64,000 nucleotides of DNA from Ottowia oryzae (GCF_003008535.1 NZ_CP027666.1:1973501-2037500); one strand, 5' to 3'. Shown: positions 7,630-17,440, counted from the stretch's first letter. Program-made: numbers and translations. Notes: generated by a model from the letters alone, not told the origin.

Positions 7630-10430
7630 TGCTGTTGGTCTCTCATCTGGGTGTCGGGGGTGGGGGCGGTGCGCGCCTCGGGGGCGGGCGCTTCGGGGCT
7701 GTCGGCCAGGGCCTTGGCCGCAGCGGCTTCGCCGTTGCCGTGATCGGCCAGCGAGCGGGTCACCACCTCGCGCACGTCGTTGCTCAGGCTGGGCTTGGCG
7801 GCCACGCGGGCGATGGCTTCGCGCGCGGCGCTGCGGTAGGGCTCGGCCAGGCGCGCCCAGCTGTCCATGGCGCGGGCCAGGCGGGCGGCGACTTGCGGGT
7901 TGATTGCGTCCAGCTCCAGCACGCGGTCGGCCCAGAAGGCGTAGCCGGCGGCGTCGGCGCGGTGGAAGGCGGCGGGGTTGCCGTGGCAGAAGCTGAAGAC
8001 CAGGCTGCGCGCGCGGTTGGGCGTGCGCAGGCTGAAATCCGGGTGCTTGAGCAGCGCGCGCACCTGCGGCAGCACGTTGCCGCCGCGGTCGGGCGCACGG
8101 GCTTGCAGCGAAAACCACTTGTCCAGCGCCAGCGGCTCGTGGCGGAACAGCTCGTAGTAGCGTTGCAGCGCGCGGCCCGCCAGATCGTGCCCGCTGCCCA
8201 CCAGGGCGGACAGGGCGTTGAGCCGGTCTGTCATGTTGCCCGCGTCCTTGAAGCGCTGGTAGGCGCGGCCAGGCCAGACCAGCTCGCCACCGTGCGTGGC
8301 GGCCAGGCACAGCTGGTGCAGCGCAAGGCCCGCCAGTTCGCGGCGGCCTGCGGAGACCGGGTCGGGCGAGTAGGCGCCGGTGTGCTGGTGCTCTTCAAAA
8401 GCCCAGGCCCAGTCGGCCTGCAGGGCGGTGGCCAGCTGCAGCGCCATCGCGTCGCACACGGCGTGGATGCGCTGCGGGTCCACCACGTCCAGCTGGTCGG
8501 CGATGTAGTCCTCATCAGGCAGGGTGAGCACCAGGGCCTTGAAGGCGGCGTCCAGATCGGGGTGGCGCAGCACGGTGCGCAGCGCCGCCAGATAAGCATC
8601 ATTCAGCGGTGCAGCGCTGGTGGCGCCTGCGCTGGCAGCTATCTGTTCGATAGCGGTGCGCAGCGCCAGGCGCTGGCCGGCTTCCCAGCGGCTGAACGGG
8701 TCGCTGTCGTTGGCCAGCAGGTGCAGCAGCTGCTCGGGCGTGGCCTCCCATTCCAGATCGACGGGGGCAGAGAAGCCGCGCAGCAGCGAAGGCACGGGTT
8801 CGCTATCCACACCCACGAAGGTGTAGGTGGCGGTGGGCTCGGTCAGCACCAGCGTGTGGCTGCCTTCCACCGGGCGCTGCCAGTGGTCCAGCTGCAGGGG
8901 CAGGTCGCGCCCGTCGGCACCCACGAGGCCCATGCGCACCGGGATGACAAAAGGCGCTTTGTGCGGCTGGCCGGGCGTGGCCGCGCAGCTTTGCGACAGC
9001 GTGAGGGTGTAGGTGCGGGCGGCCGCGTTGTATTGGCCCTGCGCCTTCACCACCGGCGTGCCGGCCTGGCTGTACCAGCGCTTGAACTGCGGCAGCAGGC
9101 GCGCCAGCTCGCTGTCGGGGTTGGCGTCGGCCATGGCGGCGGCGAAATCGTCGCAGGTCACGGCCTGGCCGTCATGCCGCTGGAAGTACAGGTCCATGCC
9201 CTTGCGGAAGCCATCGCGGCCCACCAGGGTCTGGTACATGCGCACCACCTCGGCACCTTTTTCATAGATGGTGGTGGTGTAGAAGTTGCTGATTTCCAGG
9301 TATTCGTCGGGCCGCACCGGGTGGGCCATGGGGCCGGCGTCTTCAGGGAACTGCGCGGCGCGCAGGTTGATGACGTCCTGAATGCGCTTGACGGCGCGCG
9401 CGCTGGGCGTGCCGGCCAGGTCCTGGCTGAATTCCTGGTCGCGGAACACGGTCAGGCCTTCTTTCAGGCTCAGCTGGAACCAGTCGCGGCAGGTGACGCG
9501 GTCGCCCGTCCAGTTGTGGAAGTACTCGTGGCCGATGACGCTTTCCACGGCGTCGAAGTCGGCGTCGGTGGCGGTGGACGCCTTGGCCAGCACGTACTTC
9601 GTGTTGAAGATGTTCAGGCCCTTGTTTTCCATCGCGCCGGCGTTGAAGTCGGACGTGGCCACGACCATGAAGCGGTCCAGATCCAGCGCCAGGCCAAAGC
9701 GCGCTTCGTCCCACAGCACCGAGTGGATCAGCGAATTCATCGCGTGCTCGGTCTGGTCCAGATCGCCCGGGCGCACGTACACCTGCAGCAGATGCTCGCG
9801 CCCCGCGCGGGTGGTGATGCGCTGCTCGCGCGCCACCAGCTGGCCCGCCACCACGGCGAACAGGTAGCTGGGCTTCTTGAACGGGTCGTGCCAGGTGGCG
9901 AAGTGGCGCCCGCCTTCCAGGTCGCCCTCGTCCACGAGGTTGCCGTTGGACAGCAGCACCGGGTAGCGCGCCTTGTCGGCGCGCAGCGTGACGGTGTAGG
10001 TGGCCATCACGTCCGGCCGGTCCAGGAAGTAGGTGATGCGCCGGAAGCCCTCGGCCTCGCACTGGGTGAAGAAGTCGCCCCCGCTCATGAACAGGCCCAT
10101 CAGCTTGCTGTTCTTCTCGGGGTTGCAGGTGGTGAACACCTCCAGCTCGAAAGGCTCGGTGCCTTCGGGCACGTTTTCAAGCACCAGCGTTTCGCCTTCC
10201 ATGCGGAAGCTGCAGCCCTGGCCGGCCAGCATGACGCGCGCCAGGTTCAGCTCGTCGCCGTCCAGGCGCAGCGGCTGCGCCGGCACGTCGGGGTTGCGGC
10301 GCAGCACCATCTTGTTGAGCACGCGCGTCTTGGTCGGCTCGAGGTCGAACGTCAGGTGGACGATGTCGATCCAGAAAGCGGGCGGGGCGTAGTCTTGACG
10401 TCGGGTGACGGTGTTGTGTCCTTCGCGCAT
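7626..10430 (-). CDS. pepN: Aminopeptidase N (M1 zinc metallopeptidase)
   Basis: The 934-residue product has the M1 exopeptidase motif GAMENKGL near residue 260 and the zinc site HEYFHN, followed by KEG, near residue 298. The family removes N-terminal residues from peptides in the cytoplasm. The start at 10430 has AGGAG five bases upstream. The stop overlaps the fbp start (ATGA). A hairpin-repeat copy lies in frame at 8605-8655 and encodes an alanine/serine-rich linker containing IAASAGATSA in the helical C-terminal half. Confidence 0.96.
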   Translation of the reverse strand: MREGHNTVTRRQDYAPPAFWIDIVHLTFDLEPTKTRVLNKMVLRRNPDVPAQPLRLDGDELNLARVMLAGQGCSFRMEGETLVLENVPEGTEPFELEVFTTCNPEKNSKLMGLFMSGGDFFTQCEAEGFRRITYFLDRPDVMATYTVTLRADKARYPVLLSNGNLVDEGDLEGGRHFATWHDPFKKPSYLFAVVAGQLVAREQRITTRAGREHLLQVYVRPGDLDQTEHAMNSLIHSVLWDEARFGLALDLDRFMVVATSDFNAGAMENKGLNIFNTKYVLAKASTATDADFDAVESVIGHEYFHNWTGDRVTCRDWFQLSLKEGLTVFRDQEFSQDLAGTPSARAVKRIQDVINLRAAQFPEDAGPMAHPVRPDEYLEISNFYTTTIYEKGAEVVRMYQTLVGRDGFRKGMDLYFQRHDGQAVTCDDFAAAMADANPDSELARLLPQFKRWYSQAGTPVVKAQGQYNAAARTYTLTLSQSCAATPGQPHKAPFVIPVRMGLVGADGRDLPLQLDHWQRPVEGSHTLVLTEPTATYTFVGVDSEPVPSLLRGFSAPVDLEWEATPEQLLHLLANDSDPFSRWEAGQRLALRTAIEQIAASAGATSAAPLNDAYLAALRTVLRHPDLDAAFKALVLTLPDEDYIADQLDVVDPQRIHAVCDAMALQLATALQADWAWAFEEHQHTGAYSPDPVSAGRRELAGLALHQLCLAATHGGELVWPGRAYQRFKDAGNMTDRLNALSALVGSGHDLAGRALQRYYELFRHEPLALDKWFSLQARAPDRGGNVLPQVRALLKHPDFSLRTPNRARSLVFSFCHGNPAAFHRADAAGYAFWADRVLELDAINPQVAARLARAMDSWARLAEPYRSAAREAIARVAAKPSLSNDVREVVTRSLADHGNGEAAAAKALADSPEAPAPEARTAPTPDTQMRDQQQ
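8605..8655 (-). repeat. Hairpin repeat copy inside pepN, in frame
   Basis: The plus strand reads GTGCAGCGCTGG and TGCGCTGGCAGCTAT; on the coding strand this is ATAGCTGCCAGCGCAGG. It contributes IAASAGA to PepN without a stop. Confidence 0.8.
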
Positions 10431-10941
10431 CCGAGCTCCTATTTACTATGAAGTTAATAGCTGCCAGCGCTGTTGGCGTAAGCGCTGGCGGCCGATATGA
10501 ATGTGATCTTTGGCTGAATGTCTGCCTGTGGGGCGCCACGCGGGTCGCCATCGCCGGGGCTGCAGGGTGCTTGAGCGTGAACGCCTTTACCAGGCCGCTG
10601 GGCTTTGCCTTTCATCCATCGGATCGAAGGCGGTGGGCGCCAGCCTGAACGCCCCAGCGGCAACCGCTGCGGCCGACCGCCCCTCAGCCGCGCCAAGCAG
10701 CGGATTGTCCCACGCTTGCCGGCGCCGACAACGCCTGCGTACATCCGGTGACGTGTACAAGTGGCAGGCACCTGGGTCAGCTGGCGGGCGGGTTTTGCCA
10801 AGGCAGACAGGGCCGGCGGCGGCTCCAAGGGCGCTTGGCGGAACGGATAGCGCCTCATTCCAAGCCCGTGCTGCCTGTTGGGTCCGAGGCGTGTGCCCGC
10901 CGCCGCGCACTGGGCGCAGGCGGCGCCTCACGCCCGCGACG
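10431..10941. other. Intergenic region between pepN and prfB
   Basis: This 511-bp gap holds one hairpin-repeat copy at 10445-10500. No protein family was recognised in the remaining GC-rich sequence. The open frames that cross it are unconvincing, and no tRNA or riboswitch was recognised. It should contain the pepN-fbp promoter and the prfB 3' end. Confidence 0.6.
10445..10500 (+). repeat. Hairpin repeat copy upstream of pepN
   Basis: TTAATAGCTGCCAGCGCT, then AAGCGCTGGCGGCCGAT: a full plus-orientation copy with CCAGCGC/GCGCTGG arms, starting 15 bp from the pepN start codon. Confidence 0.8.
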
Positions 10942-12046
10942 TCAAACGCCTTGCTTGAGCGAAGCCTCGATGAACGCGTCCAGGTCGCCGTCCAGCACCT
11001 TCTGCGTGGCGCTGATCTCGACGTTGGTGCGCAAGTCCTTGATGCGGCTGTTGTCCAGCACGTAGCTGCGGATCTGGTGGCCCCAGCCCACGTCGGTCTT
11101 GCTGTCTTCCAGCTTCTGCTGCTCTTCCAGGCGCTTGCGCATCTCGAAGTCGTACAGGCGGCTGCGCAGGCGGCGCCAGGCCACGTCGCGGTTGCTGTGC
11201 TGGCTGCGGCTGTCCTGGCACTGCACGACGATGCCCGTGGGGATGTGCGTCAGGCGCACGGCCGAGTCGGTCTTGTTGATGTGCTGGCCGCCTGCGCCGG
11301 ACGCGCGGTACGTGTCGGTGCGCACGTCGGACGGGTTGATCTCGATCTCGATCGAATCGTCGATCTCGGGGTAGACGAACACGCTGGCAAAGCTGGTGTG
11401 GCGCCCGCCGGACGAATCGAAGGGCGACTTGCGCACCAGGCGGTGCACGCCGGTTTCGGTGCGCAGCAGGCCGAAGGCGTATTCGCCGTCGATCTTGATC
11501 GTGGCGCTTTTGATGCCCGCCGTGTCGCCCGGCGTTTCTTCCTGGATCTCGGTGGAAAAGCCCTTGCGTTCGGCGTACTTCAGGTACTGGCGCAGCAGCA
11601 TGCTGGCCCAATCGCAGGCTTCGGTGCCGCCCGCGCCGGCCTGAATGTCCAGGAACGCGTTGTTCGGGTCGGCCGGCTGGTTGAACATGCGGCGGAACTC
11701 CAGGTCCTGCACCGTTGTGGCAATGCCGGACACGTCGTCGTCGATCGACTGCAGCGCGCCTTCATCGCCTTCCTCGCGGCTCATGTCGTACAGCTCGGCG
11801 TTGTCCGACAGCTGCTGCGTGATCTCGTCCAGCACGATGACGACGCCGTCCAGCGCCTTCTTTTCCTTGCCCAGCTCCTGGGCTTTCTTGGGGTCGTTCC
11901 AGACCGCCGGGTCTTCCAGCGAAGCGTTGACGGTTCTCAGGCGTTCGGCTTTGGCAGGGTAGTCAAAGATACCCCCGTAGCGCGTCGGCGCGCGCGCGCA
12001 GGTCGTCGATGCGAGAGCCAATCTGGTTGATGCGTTCTGCGTCCAT
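10942..12046 (-). CDS. prfB: Peptide chain release factor 2 (programmed +1 frameshift)
   Basis: RF2 recognises UGA and UAA and releases the peptide at the ribosome. Translation starts at the ATG at 12046 (MDAERINQIGSRIDD) and reads to an in-frame TGA at 11965-11963 within CTTTGAC. A +1 shift then continues as DYPAKAERL to 10942, giving 367 residues, the usual RF2 length. The SPF anticodon-like tripeptide (in KSPFDSSGG) and the catalytic GGQ (in GAGGQHINK, near residue 252) are present. The 27-codon leader, the GGGGG upstream of the shift site and the CTT-TGA-C slip site are the known autoregulatory device. Confidence 0.96.
11962..11977 (-). promoter_or_regulatory. prfB: RF2 programmed frameshift site
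   Basis: On the coding strand GGGGGTATCTTTGAC places a purine-rich Shine-Dalgarno-like stretch three bases before CTT TGA C. Low RF2 lets the ribosome slip from CUU to UUU and read through, the established feedback mechanism. Confidence 0.93.
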
Positions 12047-12182
12047 GGAATTCTGTCTTTCGATTAAAAGCGTGGCGCCGCTTCAGGCGCGCGTAACCCG
12101 CAATTTTCTCATGCCTGCGCCGTGGCGGCATCGCGGCCGCTGCGGACAGCCGGGGGCTGGCCCGCAGCCGGCCAAAAAGCAA

Positions 12183-12206
12183 AAAGGACCGCCGAAGCGG
12201 TCCTTT
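12183..12206 (-). terminator. Rho-independent terminator of the lactate permease gene
   Basis: A 10-bp perfect stem, AAAGGACCGC/GCGGTCCTTT, closes a TTCG tetraloop on the minus strand and is followed by TTTTTGCTTTTT. It lies 28 bp past the permease stop. Confidence 0.9.
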
Positions 12207-12234
12207 GCGGTCAGTGTGCGGCAAAGCGCCGTGC

Positions 12235-13896
12235 TTACTTGACCACCATCAGCGTGAACGGCCACACGTAGGCCTGCATCGTCACGTACAGGCCCACCAG
12301 GCAAGCCAGCGCGATGGAGTGGAAGAAGACGTAGCGCAGGATCTCGCCTTCCTTGTTGAACCAGCGCGTGGCGGTAGAGGCCACCACGATCGACTGCGCG
12401 TCGATCATCTTGCCCATCACGCCGCCCGAGCTGTTGGCTGCGCCCATCAGGTTGGGCGACAGGCCCAGCTGCTCGGCCGCCACTTTCTGCATGCCGCCGA
12501 ACAGCACGTTGGACGCGGTGTCCGAGCCCGTCAGCGCCACGCCCATCCAGCCCATCAGGGTGCCGAAGAAGGGGTAGAGGATGCCCGTGTTGGCGAAGGC
12601 CAGACCCAGCGTGGTGTCGGTGCCCGAGAAGCGCGTCAGCGTGCCCAGTGCCAGCATCAGCACGATGGTCAGCAGCGAATAGCGCACCAGCCACAGCGTC
12701 TTGAAGAACGTGCGCACGATGGCGACGGGGTTGTACTTCATCACCAGCGCGCTGACGATGGCGGCCAGCAGAATGCCCGAGCCCGTGGCCGACAGCAGGT
12801 TGAGCGTGTACACGGCCGCCTCGGGGTGCGGCGTGGTCACGACCGGCGGCACCTTCATCACCAGGTTGTGCAGCCCGTCGATCGGGAACTTGGGCGCAAA
12901 GATGCTGTTCAGCCACGCCTTGACGGGCGGCAGGCCCCAGATGAACACGAACACCGACAGGATGGCCCAGGGCGTCCAGGCGGCGATCAGGGCTTCCTTG
13001 GAATGCTTGACCACGGGCTGCGGCGGCTTGGCCTCGGCGGCGCTCGGGTCCTTACCGCGCATGGCGGGCGACGTCCAGACGCGCTTGGGCTGCCACACGC
13101 GCAGAAAGGCGACCAGGGTCAGCATGGAGACGATGGCGGCGATGATGTCCACCAGCTCAGGGCCCATGAAGTTGGACACCAGGTACTGCGGAATTGCAAA
13201 CGACAGGCCGGTGACCAGGATGGCGGGCCAGATTTCCATCATGCCCTTGCGGCCGGCAAAGGCCCAGATCAGCCAGAACGGCACCAGCAGTGAGAAGAAG
13301 GGCAGCTGGCGGCCGATCATCGCGGTGACCTGGTGCAGGTCGTAGCCGTGCACCTGGGCCAGCGTGATCACCGGCGTGCCCAGGGCGCCAAAGGCCACGG
13401 GCGCGGTGTTGGCGATCAGCGAAAGGCCTGAGGCGGCCAGCGGCGAAAAGCCCAGGCCGATCAGGATGGCCGCCGTCACCGCCACGGGCGTGCCGAAGCC
13501 TGCCGCGCCCTCAAAGAAGGCGCCAAAGCAGAAGGCGATCAGCAGCAACTGAATGCGGCGGTCTTCGGTGATGCCCGAGAGCGAATCCTGCAGCACCTTG
13601 AAGCTGCCGTTTTGCTCGGTCAGCTGGTGCAGGAAGATGATGTTCAGCACGATCCAGCCGATGGGCAGCAGGCCGGTGAAGCCGCCCAGCATGGCGGCGC
13701 GGCCAGCCATGTCGGCGGGCATGCCGTAGGCAAAGATCGCCACCGCCAGAGCCGCGATCAGGCCCATGCCCGCGGCGATGTGCGCCTTGATATGAAAGAA
13801 GCCGAGCGCGCCCAGCATCACCACCACCGGGATGGCGGCCAAGAAAGTGGACAGCACCATGCTGCCCATCGGGTCGTAAATTTGCTGCCAAGGCAT
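12235..13896 (-). CDS. lldP: L-lactate permease (LctP/LldP family)
   Basis: The 553-residue product is almost entirely hydrophobic with about a dozen membrane segments, and matches the LctP family (proton-coupled uptake of lactate and glycolate across the inner membrane). Family-like stretches are GAAGFGTPVAVTAA and ANTAPVAFGALGTP. The ATG at 13896 (MPWQQIYDPMGS) has GAGGAG nine bases upstream; an upstream TTG at 13920 overlaps that ribosome site and is rejected. No lactate dehydrogenase or regulator gene is adjacent. Confidence 0.93.
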   Translation of the reverse strand: MPWQQIYDPMGSMVLSTFLAAIPVVVMLGALGFFHIKAHIAAGMGLIAALAVAIFAYGMPADMAGRAAMLGGFTGLLPIGWIVLNIIFLHQLTEQNGSFKVLQDSLSGITEDRRIQLLLIAFCFGAFFEGAAGFGTPVAVTAAILIGLGFSPLAASGLSLIANTAPVAFGALGTPVITLAQVHGYDLHQVTAMIGRQLPFFSLLVPFWLIWAFAGRKGMMEIWPAILVTGLSFAIPQYLVSNFMGPELVDIIAAIVSMLTLVAFLRVWQPKRVWTSPAMRGKDPSAAEAKPPQPVVKHSKEALIAAWTPWAILSVFVFIWGLPPVKAWLNSIFAPKFPIDGLHNLVMKVPPVVTTPHPEAAVYTLNLLSATGSGILLAAIVSALVMKYNPVAIVRTFFKTLWLVRYSLLTIVLMLALGTLTRFSGTDTTLGLAFANTGILYPFFGTLMGWMGVALTGSDTASNVLFGGMQKVAAEQLGLSPNLMGAANSSGGVMGKMIDAQSIVVASTATRWFNKEGEILRYVFFHSIALACLVGLYVTMQAYVWPFTLMVVK

Positions 13897-14229
13897 GCTG
13901 CGGGTCTCCTCTAAGTGCAATGGTTCAGGCGTCGTCGCTGAGTCAGCCTGGTGCGGTCTGGCCGCAGGGCGTTGATTACGCTTGTAATTTTTTGCGCCCC
14001 CCGGTTATAGCGGGCAGGGCATCTGCGCGCCAGTTTTTTAGCGAAATCTGTATCTTGCACAGCACAGAAACCTGTGCTTTGGGCCTCGGCGCTGCTTTGG
14101 GGGCCGCCAGACAGAAACTCCCCCGCGTACGCCGATGGGCGCGCGGGGGCTCAGGGGCCGAAGGCCCGGTGGGGCTGTTCAGGGGGCGGGGCCGAGCGCT
14201 TGGCCGCGCGGGCCCCGGCGGGGCTGCCG
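13897..14229. other. Intergenic region upstream of the lactate permease
   Basis: This 333-bp gap should contain the permease promoter and the 3' end of the hydrolase transcript. The part nearest the permease has AT-rich patches (for example around 13985-14045); the part nearest the hydrolase is very GC-rich. No gene or clear operator was recognised. Confidence 0.5.
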
Positions 14230-15171
14230 TCAGCCCAAAAAGGCTTCGATCTGGCGCGCCAGCAGCTCGGGCTGGTCGTGGTGCAGCATGTGGCCCGAAT
14301 CCGGCAGCGTGGCTTGCTTCAAGTTGGGCACCGCGGCCAGCCGCTCTTGGAATTCGGCCTGCGTGAAGCGTCCGCCCCACCAGCCGCCCAGGCTGTCGTC
14401 GCTGGCCAGCACCATCAGCACCGGCGCGGTGATGGCGGCGTACAGCGCGCGGATTTCGTCCACGCGAAACAGGTGCGCATTGACCACGCGGTGCGCGGCA
14501 TCGCCCAGGATTTCCCAGCGCGTGCTGCCGTCGGCCTGCACGCGCTCGGCCGACCACTGGCGCGCCAGCCAATGCGCCTTGTCGGCGGGCAGGCGGCGGT
14601 TGGTCTTCATCAGGCGCTCGGCCACGCCGGCGACGCTGTCGTAGGTCTTGAGGGCGTTGTCGCCGCGGTGCAGCGCCTTCAGCTCATCCAGCCACTTGGC
14701 GTACCGCGTGGGCGCCTGGGCGGGCTGCGCCGCGGGCATGCCAAAGCCTTCCAGGTTGATCAGCCGCCGTATGCGCGCGGGCCGGGCGCCGCTGTACATC
14801 ATGGCGATGTGGCCGCCCATGCTGTGGCCGATCAGGTCCACGGCTTGGCCGGGGGCGTAGTGGTCGAGCAGCGCGTCCAGGTCGCCCAGGTAGTCGGCAA
14901 AGGCGTAGTGGTCGCAGGCGGGCCCGGTGGTGTGGCCAAAGCCGCGCCAGTCGGGTGCCACGATCAGGCGCTGCGCCAACAGCTCGGGCGACAGCGCATC
15001 CACGGTGAACTGGTACGACGCGGCCACGTCCATCCAGCCGTGCACCATCACCAGCGGTGGCTGGGTGGACGCCGCGTTGCCCCACAGCCGCACGTGGTAG
15101 CGCTGGTGGCGGATGGCAAGCGTTTCGCTGCGCGAGGGGCGCAGGGGCTGGTAGGGGGCGACAGATGGCAT
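14230..15171 (-). CDS. Alpha/beta-fold hydrolase
   Basis: The 313-residue product from the ATG at 15171 (MPSVAPYQPLRPS) has an alpha/beta hydrolase layout: an oxyanion region VMVHGWMDVAASY, the nucleophile elbow GHSMGGHIA, an acidic DDSLGGWW and a late histidine in GHMLHHDQPE. The substrate cannot be told; esterase, lipase and epoxide-hydrolase-like members look alike. It is cytoplasmic, with no signal peptide. The gene is divergent from tas, sharing a 286-bp region that contains a hairpin repeat. Reading further upstream adds residues encoded by that intergenic DNA and is not preferred. Confidence 0.88.
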   Translation of the reverse strand: MPSVAPYQPLRPSRSETLAIRHQRYHVRLWGNAASTQPPLVMVHGWMDVAASYQFTVDALSPELLAQRLIVAPDWRGFGHTTGPACDHYAFADYLGDLDALLDHYAPGQAVDLIGHSMGGHIAMMYSGARPARIRRLINLEGFGMPAAQPAQAPTRYAKWLDELKALHRGDNALKTYDSVAGVAERLMKTNRRLPADKAHWLARQWSAERVQADGSTRWEILGDAAHRVVNAHLFRVDEIRALYAAITAPVLMVLASDDSLGGWWGGRFTQAEFQERLAAVPNLKQATLPDSGHMLHHDQPELLARQIEAFLG

Positions 15172-15261
15172 GGCGCGGATTATTCCGAAAGCCGCGCTGG
15201 CGTGGCGAGCCGTGGGCGACATCGCGCCATGGCCGCACGCGGGCCCATTTGGTTGGCTGGA

Positions 15262-15325
15262 GACTATCAAGTTGATAGCTGCCAGCGCTGGTGCAGCGTG
15301 CGCTGGGGCCGTTTTTTGCTGTCAG
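15262..15325 (+). repeat. Hairpin repeat copy between the hydrolase gene and tas
   Basis: GATAGCTGCCAGCGCTGG followed by GCAGCGTGCGCTGGGGCC: a plus-orientation copy in a divergent promoter region. Confidence 0.8.
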
Positions 15326-15457
15326 TTTCTGCGCAAGCGGGTCGCTACCGATCGCCCAGTGCCTGCACTGCCCGCGCCGTGCCAGGGCCGCCTTGGCCCA
15401 CGTTCGCAAATCCGTAAACTGACGAGCCTTCAGCAACCGAACCCAACGCCTTTCAGC

Positions 15458-16528
15458 ATGAGCCTTGCCATGAACCCCGTCGCCCTGGGCGAAAGCGACC
15501 TGCGCGTCACCCCCATCTGCCTGGGCACCATGACCTTTGGCGAACAAGTGGCCGAGCCCGACGCCCACGCCATCCTGGACCGCGCCGTGGAGCGCGGCGT
15601 GACCTTCATCGACACGGCCGAGATGTACCCCGTGCCGCCCAGCGCCGGCACCTACGGCGCGACCGAGACGATCATCGGCAACTGGCTCACTGCGCGCCCG
15701 GGCATGCGCCAGCGCATCGTGCTGGCCAGCAAGGTGGCCGGGCCGTCGCGCGGCATGCCCTGGGTGCGCGAAGGCAAGGGCATGACGGCGGCCGACATCC
15801 ATGCGTCGTGCAACGCCAGCTTGAAGCGGCTGCAGACCGACGTGATCGACCTGTACCAGATCCACTGGCCCGAGCGGCACGTGCCCGCGTTCGGCGGCAT
15901 CTACTACGACCCCACCAAGGAAACCACCGAGACGCCCATCCGCGAGCAGCTGGACGCGCTGGCGGCCCTGGTCAAGGCGGGCAAGGTGCGCCACATCGGC
16001 CTGTCCAACGAAACGCCGTATGGCGTGCACGAATTCGTGCGCCTGGCCGAACAGCATGGCCTGCCGCGCATCGTCAGCACGCAAAACCCCTATGCGCTGA
16101 CCAGCCGCGTGTACGACAACGGTCTGGACGAAACCTGCCACCGCCTGCACGTCAGCCTGCTGGCGTATTCGCCGCTGGCGTTCGGCACGCTGTCCGGCAA
16201 GTACGACGCCACCGGCATCCACGCGGCCGACGCGCCGCGCGGGCGCATGAGCCTGTTCGACCGCATGAAGAACCAGCGCTGGGGCCGCCCCGAGGCGCTG
16301 CAGGCCGCCCAGCGCTACAACGCGCTGGCGCGCGAGCACGGGCTGACGCCCACGCAACTGGCGCTGGCGTTCTGCTACCGCAGCTGGCGCGTGGCCAGCA
16401 CCATCATCGGCGTGACCACGCTGGCCCAGCTGGATCAAGACCTGGATGCGTGGGCCGTGCAGCTCACCCCCGAAGTGCTGGCCGCCTGCGATGCGCTGCG
16501 CCAGCAGTGGCGCGACCCGGCGGCGTAA
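15458..16528 (+). CDS. tas: Tas-like NADP-dependent aldo/keto reductase
   Basis: The 356-residue product resembles E. coli Tas, including the early GTMTFGEQ and the active-site run DTAEMYPVPP. The aldo/keto reductase tetrad is visible: Asp and Tyr in DTAEMY, Lys in LASKVAG, and His in YQIHW. The family reduces carbonyls with NADPH on a TIM barrel; the physiological substrate of Tas is unknown. Start choice is between the ATGs at 15458 (MSLAMNPV) and 15470 (MNPVALGES). A longer reading upstream would translate the hairpin repeat and is rejected. Confidence 0.92.
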   Translation: MSLAMNPVALGESDLRVTPICLGTMTFGEQVAEPDAHAILDRAVERGVTFIDTAEMYPVPPSAGTYGATETIIGNWLTARPGMRQRIVLASKVAGPSRGMPWVREGKGMTAADIHASCNASLKRLQTDVIDLYQIHWPERHVPAFGGIYYDPTKETTETPIREQLDALAALVKAGKVRHIGLSNETPYGVHEFVRLAEQHGLPRIVSTQNPYALTSRVYDNGLDETCHRLHVSLLAYSPLAFGTLSGKYDATGIHAADAPRGRMSLFDRMKNQRWGRPEALQAAQRYNALAREHGLTPTQLALAFCYRSWRVASTIIGVTTLAQLDQDLDAWAVQLTPEVLAACDALRQQWRDPAA

Positions 16529-16641
16529 GCCACCGCTGCGCGTGCGGCTGCGCTGGCAGGCGGCCGCGCGCCGCGCCCGTGCCGTCGAAGGCTAAGATAC
16601 CGGCCCACTGAGCCTTACACGTCACCCGAAACGCCCACGCC

Positions 16642-16908
16642 ATGCCCGCACGCCACACCGAACTGCCGCTGAACACGGCCTCGCTCAACGCCGTGATCGA
16701 CGCCATGGCCGTCGTCACCCTGTGCCTGACGCAGATCCTGTCGCAAGAGCAGCGCGAGCGCTTTGGGCGCGACCTGGTCACCATGGCCGAAATCGCCGGT
16801 CGCAAGGGCAATCTGGAGCTGACTTCGATCCTGCTGGACTTGCGCGCCGCCGTGAAGAGTCGCGACGAAGAGCTGCACGAGTCCGACGACGACGCGGGCG
16901 CCGCCTGA
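16642..16908 (+). CDS. Conserved small protein of unknown function
   Basis: The 88-residue product, MPARHTELPLNTASLNAV..., is mostly helical with an acidic tail (ELHESDDDAGAA). No signal peptide or membrane segment is visible and I do not recognise the family. It lies 34 bp ahead of ybaK on the same strand, so co-transcription is likely. GC pattern and codon use look like its neighbours. Confidence 0.65.
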   Translation: MPARHTELPLNTASLNAVIDAMAVVTLCLTQILSQEQRERFGRDLVTMAEIAGRKGNLELTSILLDLRAAVKSRDEELHESDDDAGAA

Positions 16909-16942
16909 CGGGCGCCATCCACCCCGACACGGTCGCCGCGCC

Positions 16943-17440
16943 ATGAGCAAGGCCAAAGCCGCCCACGTCAGCGAAACCCCCGCTACCGCCTTGCTGCGCG
17001 CGCGGGGCGTGGCGTTCACTGAGCATCCCTACGAATACGTTGAACACGGCGGTGCCGAGCACAGCGCCGAGGTGCTGGGCTTTGACCCGTACACCGTCGT
17101 CAAGACACTGGTCATGCAGGACCAGGACGCCAAGCCGCTGATCGTGCTGATGCACGGCAACCGCAAGGTCAGCACCAAGAACCTGGCGCGCCAGATCGGC
17201 GCCAAGTCGGTCGAACCGTGCAAGCCCGAGGTGGCCAACCGCCACAGCGGCTACCTGGTGGGCGGCACATCGCCCTTTGCAACGCGTCGCGACATGCCCG
17301 TCTACATCGAGCAAACCATCCTCGAGCTGCCGCGCATCGGCATCAACGGCGGGCGGCGCGGCTACCTGGTGGGCATCGATCCGCAGGTGTGCATGCAGCT
17401 GCTGGGCGCCAAGCCGGTGCACTGCGCCATTGACCTGTAG
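16943..17440 (+). CDS. ybaK: Cys-tRNA(Pro) deacylase YbaK/EbsC
   Basis: The 165-residue product is a full-length YbaK-type aminoacyl-tRNA editing domain that hydrolyses Cys mischarged on tRNA(Pro). The lysine in DPYTVVKTLV matches the position of the conserved catalytic lysine, and the glycine-rich GGTSPF and INGGRRGY stretches are typical. It is a free-standing trans-editing factor in the cytoplasm. It follows the small unknown gene at 16642. Confidence 0.93.
   Translation: MSKAKAAHVSETPATALLRARGVAFTEHPYEYVEHGGAEHSAEVLGFDPYTVVKTLVMQDQDAKPLIVLMHGNRKVSTKNLARQIGAKSVEPCKPEVANRHSGYLVGGTSPFATRRDMPVYIEQTILELPRIGINGGRRGYLVGIDPQVCMQLLGAKPVHCAIDL

Noticed and set aside
7629..10451. A 940-codon plus-strand open frame
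   Set aside because: It mirrors pepN exactly; long antisense frames are expected in high-GC coding DNA.
10510..12030. A 506-codon plus-strand frame over prfB
   Set aside because: Antisense to RF2 and to a non-coding gap; no domain.
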